A DNA stretch of 64,000 nt from Trebouxia sp. TZW2008 (lineage: Eukaryota; Chlorophyta; Trebouxiophyceae; Trebouxiales; Trebouxiaceae). The notes under the pieces are model-generated. The model made no database searches and had not been told where the DNA came from. It saw only the letters and a list, made by a program, of their open reading frames with translations. The stretch is from assembly GCA_002118135.1 (NCBI GenBank), contig BDIU01000373.1, positions 1-64,000 of the forward strand, in the 5' to 3' direction. Both the position numbers and the translations under genes were made by a program. Positions 1 through 11,700 of this stretch are shown here, piece after piece. The number at the start of each line of letters is the position of its first letter. Positions within the stretch are counted from its first letter, which is position 1.

Positions 1-112
1 ATGCATGCCAATGGAGCAAGTATGTTTTTTGTTGTAGTTTATATGCACATTTTTCGTAATTTGAAAAATTAATATTGGTAATTTTACCACGTTTCAATAA
101 TTTTACAGGAAA

Positions 113-117
113 GAAAA
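113..117 (-). terminator. Putative TGTAA polyadenylation signal of COG8
   Basis: A TGTAA pentamer on the minus strand about 155 nt after the COG8 stop. TGTAA is the usual poly(A) signal in chlorophyte algae; its use here is inferred from position only. Confidence 0.35.
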
Positions 118-272
118 GAAATATTGATAACCATTATACCATAGGATTAACTGATCTCTTGTTGTTTCCGGAGTTAGAAACTTGTTTTGCAGCATTTAAA
201 ACAGTCACCGTTCATCATCCGGCATGCAAGACCTTCCACTTAAGAGGGATGATCTCGATTGTGAGGTCTTGG

Positions 273-3200
273 CTATCGGGGGGAGTTGGGCAGCAGGCCT
301 TGCTTTTTGCACATGAGCCTGCCCTTACACAGCTTTTGCAAGCAGAGCAGTTGCTCTTGAGTATCAGGCATGAAAGCCTCCTCACAGACCTTCTGCATGT
401 GCATCCCTGGTGACAGTCAATACTTGAAATGGGGGTCAAGTTTTGCACATGAGAATCTGATGTTTTGTTTCCATTGGTCTGCCGCATTGTTGGGCAACAG
501 GTTGTCAGACACAATGTTGCATGCATGTGGCCCGGGGGACATACAACACGTAAGGTGCTTGAGAGACCAAACAAGGCCGCAACAGCACTGGCTCATGTCT
601 GCACACACATGTCCTGTGACTGACAAAACCAAAATAGACTCAGACTGTTACCTGACTTCTGTGCCTCTTCTTGCTCCCACGCCTGAATGACATCACGTAA
701 TGCCTTTGTGGCTTGGTTCACATCCACCTTTGCCGTAACCTCTGGGTAAACACATCGGTAACAGCTGACTGTGTACGGCGCAACTGGATCACACAAGGCT
801 CTAGCAGCTGATTGAAAGAGCTGTTGCTCTGTTCCTTTGAGCGTGCGAGCTGCGCTGTAATGCGCCATGCTGCTGCATACACGTGTTATAGCTTCCTGCA
901 GTGAAGATGTGAGGAAGAAGAGGAGGAAAGGGCGAATGCCAAAAAGGTGGATGCACTCAAGAAAGCAAGCAGAGACGGGTTGCTCTGCAAGCTGAGTGTG
1001 CGAGCTGCGCTGTAGTATGCCATGCTGCTGCATAAGAATTTCAGAGCTTCCTGTAATGATGGCGAATCAAGACGAGAAAAGCAAGAGGAAAAAGCGTCAA
1101 CAGAAATAGCATAGAGACAACCTAGAAGATAAGGCGCAGCGGGAAGGAGTAATCTATGAAGTCTTCTGTGGCCCTTGTCTACCAAAGGCAGCACTGCATA
1201 TTCCCTAGACTCTTCAGCAACAACAATCAAAAGTAAAAAAGAAGTAGAGGGGAAGAAAGGGCGGTATGGTACCTGTAGGATGCTAGCCAGGGCTTCTGCT
1301 AGAGAGCGCGGTGCACAATGCCGCAGCTCATTGAAGGCGGTTAGCAGTCCGTTGACAAAGACAGCAAGAGGGGTGTGATCCATCAGAGTGTAGGGGGGAT
1401 TGGAGGGGTCAGCCGCCTGACCCCCCTGCAAGGGTGCGCCTGTGGCTGCATCTGATGAAGAAGAGCCGAGCTGGTCCGAAGAAGGGGAGGAGCGCGCTCG
1501 GGAGCGAGCAGCAGCGGATGGCATGGCTGTCCATTTGTGGGTGGTCAGCATTGTCTGGAAGGTTTCCACAGCTGTGCCCACCGCCTGGAAGTGGCACAGC
1601 TTTTGTCAGCAATGTTAGCAGAAGTGGTATTGCCACTATCCTTCAAGAGTGAGAGCTGTTACCAAACTTGTTTGAGTGTCTTGAAATAGCTTTGACCCTT
1701 GCATGCAGAGAAAGCAGTCAAAGTTGCCAAAGCTGCCAAAGTTGTTGCAGTGACACCTCAAAGCACAAGGCGTTGATATGGGTACAGACAACAGAGCGTG
1801 TACCCATAATACTACAGAACTGACTGAACACACAAGCATACCTTGGAGAACAGGTTCAGCACGCAGGCCTCAAATATGGGAGGCAGCAACCCTCGAATGT
1901 CCAGCCCAACCCTAGCCAGGCTCATGCCACAGTACATGCAGTGCTCCAGAACTGATGCCAGGCTGCCACCCTCTGTGATACGCGGTAAGTGCTGGCGTAA
2001 GGCCTCCAGATATAGGCATACTCTGTGCTCAGCCCAACTGAAGACCAAGCCTCCGTCTTGAGCTTCCCCATCCTGTCACATGCAATCTCAATGTGTCTAT
2101 TCACGAGCAATAGATTGCAGCAATACAAACCAGTTGCGCTTTGTACTACACTGTAAGTGCTGGCGTAAGGCCTCCAGATACAAGCACACTCTGTGTTCAG
2201 CCCAACTGAAAACCAAACCACTGACTTGGGCTTCACCATCCTGTTGAATGCAAAATGCATGAATTACATCAGTGGCAATATTCAAGTGCAGTGGGCAACA
2301 CATCCCAGGATTTCAATTAGCTTTTCATTGCAGCAGTTTGAACGTTGTGACTGTCATTGTTCATGGGCTCTGCAAGCTACTGAGTTGCAATGGTCACAAC
2401 TGTCTTTCGGATGCTTACACCGTTTCTGTCAGTCTACAAGTTACAAACACAGATTGTACTTTGCTGATGCATGCAACAGACGAATGTGTTCACCCACGCC
2501 TACCTGGTCTACTGCCATTACTTTTGCTCTGACATTGCCTGTATGACCTCTCTGTGAAAACGTGTAAACACGTTGATTGACATTGTCACACATATTGATG
2601 GGCATGCGTTACCTGAGCAGAGCTGTCATCAGAAAAGATGGCCCTGTATTGCATGACCACATCAAAGAGATGCAGCCTGTGGACGTCAGTCAGCCGCTTG
2701 AGGTAGTCATAGGCGCTCTGTGCGTCCAGATCTTCAATAATTTCAGCCATGTACTCTTCTCGGCATTGCAGGAACTGCAACCTCAGTTCCTATCACAACA
2801 CACGCATAGTCAAACACTTTTGGATTTCCTGCTGAAAGCTGAGTTACCTCAGCACATGACGCAGGTTGATTGTGGGCAGCCTGTGCATAGCAGGTTTTCC
2901 ATTTGAGGTGGTCATATGCGCTCTGTGCGTCCCAGTCTTCAATTACTTTAGCCATATATTTCTCTCGGCATTGCAGAAACTGCAACGTCAGCTCCTGTGA
3001 CAGACCAGCTTGGTTGATCAGCCAAGTTGCGGAGCTTATGATGGAATATACTTAGCTCTGCACATGATGCATGTTGGTTGTGCAGGCAGTACTTGTTGAG
3101 CGTCAAATTCTCTCCATTTTCATTACCTACTGCAAAGCCAAATGTCACAGACATCCACAGAGCCAAGATCAGCTTCAGATTATACCGAAGCATGTAGGCA

Positions 3201-5242
3201 CATGCTTTACTGCATATTCAACTATTGAAAGACCAGGACAACCGGGTGAACTGACTCATTCAAAGAAGACCCCAAGCCGCCGCAGAAAGCCAGTTGTCCT
3301 CAGGCAGTCTGGCAGCTGGATGTTACTACGCAGCTTCTGCATGTGTTGACACACCAAGATCCAGCCCAAACATGTAAACTCACCCTTTCGGAAAAGACTC
3401 CTAGCCGCCGCAGAAAGCCAATTGTCCTTAAGCAGTCTGGCAGCTGGATGTTACTACGCAGCTTTTGCAGCAGCTGCTCTAGCATGGAAGCTGAGGTGGC
3501 ATCGACTTCCTTGACCAGGCTCTGCACCACTTTGAGGTCGGAATGCATGAAGGCTAACTTTGCTATGAAGCCCTTGAGATCCAGTGCATCATCATAGTTG
3601 CCGTTCCTGACGCAGGTGTCCATCAGCTGAGGAACCTCCAGCAACTCAATAATGGTGGCGTGATTGCCTGCATGCACCAATCGTGGCAAAACTGAGATGT
3701 GAGGATGAAAACTGCACAGTCAATGATGGTGGCGTGATTGCCTGCATGCACCAGTTGTGGCAGAATTGAGATGTAAAGATGAAAACTGCACAGTCAATGA
3801 TGGTGGCGTGATTGCCTGCATGCACCAATTGTGGCGAAAACGAGATGTAAAGATGAAATCTGCACAGTCAATGATGGTGGCATGATTGCCTGCATGCACC
3901 AGTTCTGGCAGAACCGAGATGTAAAGATGAAATCTGCACAGTCAATGATGGTGGCATGATTGCCTGCATGCACCAGTTGTGGCAGAACCGAGATGTAAAG
4001 ATGAAATCTGCACAGTCAATGATGGTGGCATGATTGCCTGCATGCACCAATTGTGGCAAAACTGATATGCAAAGGTGAAAACTGCACAATCAATGATTGT
4101 GGCATGATTGCCTGCATGCACCATTTGTGGCAGAATTGAGATGTAAAGATGAAAACTGCACAGTCAATGATGGTGGCATGATTGTCTGCATGCACCAATT
4201 GTGGCAGAATTGAGATGTAAAGATGAAAACTGCACAATCAATGATAGTGGCGTGATTGCTTGCGTGACCCAATTGTGGAGAAATTGAGGTGTGAAGATGA
4301 GATTTGCACGATCAATGATGGTGGCATGATTGCCTGCATGCACCAACTGCGGCAGATCTGAGGCGTAGAGATGCAGACTGCACAGTCCGCCCTTTGTTCC
4401 TGTGAGTGATACATCTGTTGAACAACACAGCAACAAATGATGTCGCTGCATGCGTTGATGGCAAGCTGTTTCTTGACATCTTGATTTGAGAAGTTGCATA
4501 TCTGCATGCGCTAATGACATTTGGATGCATAATCTTGTGAGCTGAAGCAAAGCGCTTGTGGCAGCATGACTGTTCCAGCACAGCCATAAAGTGTACTGAT
4601 TGCCATGCTGACTGTTCAGCCAAGTCAAAAAGCAGTTAAAACAGCTTGCACTTAGGGTTGCATTACTTGCAGCGTGACAGAGACGTACATGATTGCGTTT
4701 CAACGCAGTCAAGGACTCATGTGCTATTTGTGTGTGCTATGTGTCATGATGATGTCAGGGCTGGGAGATCAGAGCCTACTTTGTAGCTGCTTGTTTGCTG
4801 TTTGCTTGGCTTGCAATGCCTTTGCTGTGGTGATAAAATGTTCACAGACTCGATCAAGCACTGGAATGTCTTGCAAGAGGGCATCAACATGTCCTGCCAG
4901 GCTCTGCATTTCATCTCGAGCAGACTCCATGCATGTTGCAGAGTTGATGAAGGCCTTGTAATGCTTGACTGCTGACTCTTCTGCCTGCTTTCTCAGGTGA
5001 TCCTGATCAGCCTTCAGAAGTTCTGGCTCCTTGCCGAGCCGTTCCAGGCTGTACGATAGCAACTCGGTGAAGTACGTGTCTTCTTGCTCTTTGTCCTGCG
5101 TCGCTGTTTTTGGGGAAGCAGATGGCCTGCTGAGCGTGCTCTTGGTAAAGGATGAGCGGCTCGGCTTCTTGGCGTGGGCTGAGGACGGAGATCTGCTGTC
5201 AGAGCGCGCATCGGTGCTGCGGCGCACATTGAGTGATCTCAT
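273..5242 (-). CDS. COG8: Conserved oligomeric Golgi complex subunit 8 (COG8/Dor1)
   Basis: Subunit of the COG tethering complex, which guides retrograde vesicles within the Golgi. Seven exons: 5242-4780, 3667-3384, 2789-2613, 2072-1842, 1584-1273, 895-652, 406-273; phases agree throughout, giving 614 aa, near the usual family length. The start is the only in-frame ATG after an upstream stop. Family signatures seen: the N-terminal coiled-coil stretch ending in a KHYKAFI-like block (about 100-110), [20 protein letters not shown] (about 162-181), QFLQCRE (about 253), [16 protein letters not shown] in exon 3, [13 protein letters not shown] in exon 4 and [17 protein letters not shown] in exon 5. 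Exon 7 rests only on phase and splice sites and is less certain. Residues 3-40 are Ser/Arg-rich and poorly conserved. Introns 1, 2, 3 and 5 contain extra copies of adjoining exon edges, described separately. Divergent from the neighbouring PGBD gene. Confidence 0.93.
975..1050 (-). repeat. Duplicate of COG8 exon 6 head in intron 5
   Basis: On the minus strand, a TTACAG acceptor at 1051-1056 precedes a ~75-nt copy of the head of exon 6 (true start 895). [13 protein letters not shown] in the copy corresponds to [13 protein letters not shown] in the exon. The copy is truncated and loses the reading of exon 6 afterwards. Confidence 0.9.
2151..2240 (-). repeat. Duplicate of COG8 exon 4 head in intron 3
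   Basis: On the minus strand, an AACAG acceptor followed by ~90 nt that match the start of exon 4 (true start 2072), encoding [19 protein letters not shown] as in the real exon. It then diverges and lacks the conserved RGLLPPIFE region. Confidence 0.9.
2899..3342 (-). repeat. Duplicated exon edges in COG8 intron 2
   Basis: Two truncated copies flank the middle of intron 2. Positions 3342-3252 repeat the last ~85 nt of exon 2. Positions 2994-2899 repeat the first ~95 nt of exon 3, including a preceding CACAG acceptor, and stay open as [20 protein letters not shown] before diverging. Neither copy covers its whole exon, and the copy of exon 3 lacks the conserved [13 protein letters not shown] half, so the intact exons are taken as functional. 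Confidence 0.88.
3646..4345. repeat. 74-bp minisatellite in COG8 intron 1 (about 10 units) carrying copies of the exon 2 acceptor
   Basis: About ten tandem units, period 74 bp, with the marker gcctgcatgcacca recurring at about 3667, 3740, 3814, 3888, 3962, 4036, 4110, 4184, 4258 and 4331. Units are roughly 85-97% alike, diverging toward the distal end (4240-4345). Read on the minus strand, each unit holds TGCATGCAG followed by a copy of the first ~20 nt of exon 2 (GCAATCACGCCACCATTATT in the real exon). The proximal unit merges into exon 2, so the array was seeded at the intron/exon boundary. Overlapping minus-strand open frames in the array come from the repeat and are not genes. Confidence 0.95.
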
Positions 5243-5724
5243 GTGTCCGGTCAACCAGTCCTGTTTGAGTGCATGCGCACGTCCTGCTGTTCAGGTATCA
5301 AAAACTGATCGATCTTTCGTCAGCAATGGAGGTACGACTGAGTCGTATTGAACAGCGAGCCAACGTCAGATAGTAGCGCCTGCGCCCGGTGGGGAAGGCA
5401 GTCGACGAGTCGTGGGCTACGCGAGTTGCCCATGCATGTAGGAAGAAGTGCGGTCTTGAACGCCGAAAGATGTAACGCCAACTCCGAAACACGAAACATT
5501 GTTTGCCAAGATCAACAGCCAACGGGAACAAAGAGCAGCGTACCCCATGTGCGAGTGAGCTTGCGTCCGATACCAGTCGGCAAAGTAGAAGCTCCTCAGC
5601 AGAAGCTTCTACACTGTTTGCGTTGATGTTTGTTTCTTCCCGCTCAATAACCCTATCAAGAGGACGCCTTCTCTAGCCGAGTCAGAAGCAGACGAAGCGC
5701 GCAGTACGATTGCAGCAAACGCAG
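5243..5724. promoter_or_regulatory. Shared 5' region of COG8 and the PGBD gene
   Basis: About 480 bp between the two divergent start codons. It must hold both 5' UTRs and promoters. I see no TATA box or other motif I can defend. Short open frames on both strands here have no recognisable protein similarity. Confidence 0.5.
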
Positions 5725-8700
5725 ATGTGGACTCGACTATCTACGGGCATTGCAGCTGACCGCTGCTTTCGCTTACCAGGTAAAGGTCAAGCCGATTCAT
5801 CAAAGACGTTTGGCAGCTGTGATCGACCAGCGCCAGACGTACTTCTCTCTGGCTGCAGGGCCAAGCAGCCACTTCAAACGTCTAAAGATCACGTCCATAC
5901 CGCACAGACGTCTGCAGGCAGGGTTTTGCCTTGTGATCTGTCTTTCAAATTTTGCAAAACGTCAAGGTAGCTTTGCCTGCCTTGCAGAAAACACAAGCTC
6001 GGCCCCATGGACATGAGCAGAAGCTTGTCAAGAACTGGAATGGCACTTCAGAGCTCCCAGAGTACAATTTTGGTAGCAAGATTCTTGAAGAAGGCAGCTT
6101 TGGTGAGCAACACTTGCCTTACAAATGCAGTACAGACCTGAAATTTGACTAGCTAGCGGTATTGAGCATTAATGTTTATAGACCTGATGCACTCACACTC
6201 CTTAGTTGGATGCCGCACTCTGTAATTGTGATGTTGCCAACAGACTGTGTCATGATGGGAAACTGGAGCATGTTGTCCTATGCTGATGCAGCCTACAGCT
6301 ATGGCTGGCATATCATCACAGCCTGCAAAAGCACCTGCTAAGCATGACTAGACACAGTCAGCCTAGGCATTGACCCCTGGCTGCACTCACACTCATCATG
6401 AACAAAGCCTCAGCATGCAATGCAGCGTCGGGCTTAGCTGCAAACTTGGCAGTGCATGGCAACATTCTCGATGTTCACCCTAACACCCCGCGCATGCGCA
6501 AGTCAAGCACAGGCGCTTTGTTCAACGTGTCTGCCAAAGCGCAGCTTGGGTTCCGACCAATGGCTTTCTGGTAGCAGTGCAACTTGCGCAGACATAAGCA
6601 TTTTGCAACCTTGTATTTGGCAGCAACAGTGACAGATAGTGACAGGACCGGTATGACTTGCTCCTAGCCGCAACTCGCCTCTCAGCAGCAGAGTCAGCTG
6701 CACCTCTCAGCATGTTGCATGACTGCATTCCTTGCATTCCAGCCCTGCCAACACATCCCTGTGCACATGTGCAAACATGCAACAGCAGGCATCTGCGCCA
6801 GCTAGGCCAAATCAGACCAGGTGATCTCAGTTGAGGACAGCCTCAGATGTACGCACAGAATCGGCTGAGGGGTCAAATGATTGTGGCTTGCGTCATAGGA
6901 CACAGCAAACATGCGGCAGCTGCAGCTATGATTCAGACTGCCGAAATCCTGCCTTGCTAGGGTCCACACAAACAGCAAGTCCCCAATCAATGCAGGATAC
7001 TTTGTACAATCTATGTACACACAATCAGCACAGGGTGCCTTATCTCATGAATATCACTGATCATTACTATTCATCCAAGTAGAGATGCATTTGTCGCAGT
7101 TCTTGAATGTCAAAGGGCATTTTCCTAGGCTGCATGAGACGCTGATCAATGCTCATGCAGCTTGAATCATCAGGAAGGACTCCCCAAGCCTGCATGACTG
7201 CTGCTGATCACTGCTCATGCAAATGAAAATATGCTGAAGCTGTATCAATGTTGGAATGACACAGACTATTCTCCTTAGCTGTGTCAGATGCTGATTGATC
7301 CTAGTGCAGCTTCAATCACCAGCGGGCAATGGCCAATGCTATATGAGACGCTGTTGATGTCTCATGCAGGTGGAGATGTGTTGGAGCTGCAGTGCTTCTT
7401 GAGAGACCAGGGCTTAGACCAGGACTGCGTGAGACGCTGATCAATTGTTACTAGCAAACATACCTCCTGCCATGGTTACGTGATGTCAATATACATGGGC
7501 GCATTGAGCCACAACGTGTGCCTGCAGGTGGAGATGTGCTGCAGTTGCAGCATGGCTTGGGCGACCAAGGCTACTTCCCCAGGCTGCGTGAGACACTGAT
7601 CAGTTTCAGTGCAGCTTGAATGACCACAAGCTAATCGCTGATCACTGTTTTTTCAGGAGGAGATGTGCTGGAGTTGCAGCGCTTCTTGGGCGACCAAGGT
7701 TACTTCCCCAGGCTGCGTGAGACGCCTGACGGTTACACAGGCTACTTTGGGGATCTGACCAAGGAGGCCTTGCAGTCGTGGCAGCAAGACCGCAACATAG
7801 CTGCTGATGGCTGCTTTGGACCGACATGCCGGCAAGCTGTTGCACTGCAGCAGGTCAGCTCATTGAAAGGACAGCAAATGTGTTGTACTAGCAAAGCAGA
7901 AGGCTTTTTTTTCCGTCAAACGCTTTCCTTCAGTGTGATCGATAGTCTAGGTAGTCATGAGGACGTGTCAGAAAGTTCGCCATCCTTGACAGCAGCGATC
8001 CAGCGCTGCGGCCAAGCAGCAATGGGCAAGAAGCAGTGCTACATGACGTTGATCTTGCTTGAGTCTGTCCTTCATGAATCACCTGATGTGCAGTGTGGAC
8101 CATCCGCTGACCATCCGCCTGCAGCTTGACATGCTGCTGTATCTCTCAGCCTTTCTGCAGCTGCCGCTGAACTCAGCACAAGCATTGCAAGCACATTGCA
8201 TGGTAGTACTGCATGCAATGCATGGGTTTTGTGCACGGCCTTATGCCCTGCGAGCAGTGCACAACATGCATCACCAATAAGTGTGCATGTCCTGCTGGCT
8301 TCATCTGGCTGTCGACTTCTGCTGTTGTTTGTGTGCAGCGAGAGGTCAGGCAACAGCACACTAGCAAGCAGCGTCTGGTGCAGCAAGATGCGCTCACTCC
8401 CAAATTGCCGCTGTCACCAACTCAGGTGTGTGCTCTGCATCCAAGGCTAGCATCTGTCAATTGACAGAAAATTGTTGTTGATATGCATTCCATGCTGGGA
8501 TCATGCATGATGAACACATCATGTTGAGTTTATGTCTCAGAGGGATCTGATGCCACATGGCACCTGTGGACAATTGCATGATTTTCCTGTATTGTTGACA
8601 CATTCATGCTTGAGCAGACCATGAACCTACATTTTGACACATACTATGCTTCAGCAAAATCACTGTGCAACATGAATGTGCACACATGTTACTCTTAATG

Positions 8701-11700
8701 TGCAAAACGCAACTTTGAGTTCTGCCTTCATGGGTACTCCCATGCTAGTGCCCGAAGTGGGGTTCGAACCCACGGCCACTAGGTTAAAAGCCTAGCGCTC
8801 TACCAACTGAGCTATCCGGGCAGAGCTTCGTGAAATTGCCCATTTCGGCTAACTATATGACACGCTTGTGCAGATCGGTGGTGTTGCATTTGCCTTGGGG
8901 GCTGTGGCAATGCTTGGCTATCAAATTTGGGCATGGTGGCGCAGCGCTCAGCAAGTAAGTATATCTCTCTTGAACCTCGAACCTCGCCGTTGGCAGCACA
9001 TTTCGGGTGTCGCCCTGGGTGTCGCCTCTTATTGCCTGCGCTACGCGAGCGAGCGACTCAGTTCTTGTCGTCAGCATTCTCGCTGCCCTCGTGGTTTATT
9101 TGAGCTGACAGATTCTTCAGAACGCGAACAGCCAGCATTCAATAACAATGCCCACTGTCTCGCCCCCTTGGAGAACTACTTACTTTGGTCGTCCTTGAGC
9201 GGAGCGAGCGAGGCATTGCCTGAGTTCAAGCACGTCTTCGGGATGGCAATATGTACCGAGGAACTGGCATCTGCACCATCGACCCAGCCATGACGCTAAA
9301 GTGAATATGCCCGAGCGGTTAAGGGGATAGACTAGAAATCTATTGGGGAGACCCGCGTAGGTTCAAGTCCTACTATTCACGATTCCTGTTTTTATTGGTT
9401 GTTGTTTTCGATTTGTGGCCAAAAATCCAGCCACAAAGTCAGCCAGGTCAGGCAATCGTCATGTGCAGACTTGAAATTGCAGCAATGCATGATAGGTAAA
9501 GTATGTCCCGGAGTATGGTGTCAATGTAGGACACCCTATCTCGAGCGAGTTTTGTGGCTTTTTGCCTACAGAGTCACCCAGGTCAGGCAGCTTTATGTGC
9601 AGACTGGACATTGCAGCAGTTGTTGACAGGGAAGGGTAAAGGTACTTCTCAGATCACTGTACTTTTGTGGGACAGAAACAGCTTGCAAGCATATACAGGG
9701 TGTTGGACCCAGCATGTCAATTTGCAGTCATCTCAGGCATTTTTTAATGAGAGCATGGTCTTCCGGGTTGAACTGTCAGTGCTCTGCACAAGGAGCAAAT
9801 CTGAGCAGATCAGCAGAAAAGCTGAGCTGTCTTGTCTGCTGGAGTTGCCTTAGTCTTGATGATGTGTTGGCCACTCAGTGGCAAAACAGACATTGTCTGG
9901 CCAGATCATTGCCTGCTAGCTGGCATCGTTGCTTGCAATCTGTTGAGTCTCCCAGATAATGAATGGAATGAAGGTGCAAGTCAAACACCAAACGAATGAT
10001 TCATCCACTGCTTACTTGTTTGCAGGTCATTATCTTCTCCGAATTTCAATACTTGAACATCAGACGTCCTTATTTTGCCGGCATAATCAAGCCAGCTTGG
10101 CGAGACAGGACTTGTGCTACATACACCAAGCACATTTGCCAGAAAGTCTAACCTGTTACTAGCGTCTGCAAGTTCTCTATACTCATTACAGATGGTCTAG
10201 GCTAGCACAGGGTTGAACTGGTCAGAGACAGTTGATTGCTCTAATATGTACCTAGCTGGCCTGCTGAGCTTGTGTAGCATGCGTATTGAATGACTCAACC
10301 AATCAATCGACGAGTGAATGAACAAATGAATGAATCAGCGAAGGAATGGCTGCTTCAATTTTATTAGACTGATTCAATGAAAGAAAATGCAGGTCCACAG
10401 CTCTAATTACAGTCTCATTGACCAGCAAGATCAGCTTGACAAGTGGCAAGGGACTATAGCTGATGACAGATCCCGTTCCTCTTCGCCTCAGCCCAGCTAT
10501 GCTTGGAATGCAGCAGCCAGGAGCAATCCTGCTGGCAGTCATTACGCAGCAACACCCAGCTATTATGCCCGCCCAAATCCCCCTCAGGCCCTGGGGCGGC
10601 CCCCCTCTGCAGGGTCCAGCATGCAGCCCATCCCCTCTTCTTCCTCAACAGCAGGTAATGCTGTACTGCTGTGTATTACAATGCGGCACTTCTGCTGTGA
10701 TTGCCCTTGACTGCTTCAAACACAGCGCTGGTGCTTTGGACTTGCAATACATGTTGTTTTCGAGTGGGCTTTGCATGCTCCTTGTGATGGATTGTGAATG
10801 TCAGAGGAAGCTCCACATTTTCATGTGGCTACAGCAACCTGATCAGCACTGAATGTGAATAGCGTTTGTTTGACAGCTATGCATGTGTGAAACATTCTGC
10901 AAGTCGCACATGCATGGTGCAGCAGGATGTGCAGTGTGCATGATTGAGCTATGTTACACATCCACCACTGCAATCAGATACAGAGATCGTGGGTGTCATC
11001 TTAATTGCTATCTCAAGTGAGTCTCACATGACTGGTGCAGATGCAGTAGGACCGGCAGTGTCTCTTGATGGGTACCCCCGCTACAAGCCCCAGTGGGGTG
11101 TGGGACTGCCAGAGCAGAAGAAGTACGTGCCACCAACTCCAGCACGCAGAGAGCCTTCTGATAGGGCCAAGGCAGTGATGACCCACCCTGGCACCCCTGG
11201 CTACCCCAAGGGTGGTGCAGCTGGGGGCACCAGGGCTGCCGGGAATGGCCCTAGAGCTGCGCAGGAAAACCCCAAGGCAGACGCTCCAGGTTTGTGAAAG
11301 CTATTGTTGCAAACTATTTTGTCTTCAAATCTGGTCAAACGCCTCTGAGGCTGCCCAAAAACGCTTGCTGTTAACATAGACTTTGCACCATTCACATTAG
11401 AAGCAAGCGCTTGTCCCGATAAAGGTGAATGTTGCAGATTGCAGATTGGCTGTGTTGCACAAAACAAGCTACTTACATGCTGTTGCATGGTTGTGCTGAT
11501 TACTCTTGTGTCTTTTGTTGTATTCTTTTGTAATCACATACTCACAGGGTGTAGTGGCAGAACTGCCAGCATGCTGGGGCTTATGGCCCAGAGTGATATG
11601 AAACTTGGTTCAAATAATCATGTGACAAGTGCTGCTGTTGATGCTCAGAAAAGCTATTTCTGCCATTTGGCAGATGCATCATTGCATGTCATGCAGAGAC

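Noticed and set aside
3646..4345. CRISPR-like array of regular repeats
   Set aside because: Units are contiguous 74-bp repeats without unique spacers, inside a COG8 intron of a eukaryote. It is a minisatellite.
3646..4712. Overlapping minus-strand open frames of 60-182 codons with repeated [14 protein letters not shown] endings
   Set aside because: They come from the 74-bp repeat read in different frames and have no independent coding support.
5298..5531. Minus-strand 77-codon frame upstream of COG8
   Set aside because: It lies in the divergent promoter region, starts at a non-ATG codon in part and is out of frame with COG8 after a TGA. No similarity recognised.
8868..9293. Continuous 141-codon frame starting at the membrane-helix exon
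   Set aside because: The first 27 codons are a real exon ending at a GTAAGT donor. The rest is intron read-through running up to the tRNA-Ser gene.
10454..10852. Three overlapping frames across the Pro/Ser-rich PGBD exon at 10393-10654
   Set aside because: All three plus frames are open over this low-complexity exon. The one starting at GTC 10393 was chosen because it alone keeps phase 0 from the previous exon and phase 1 to the next.
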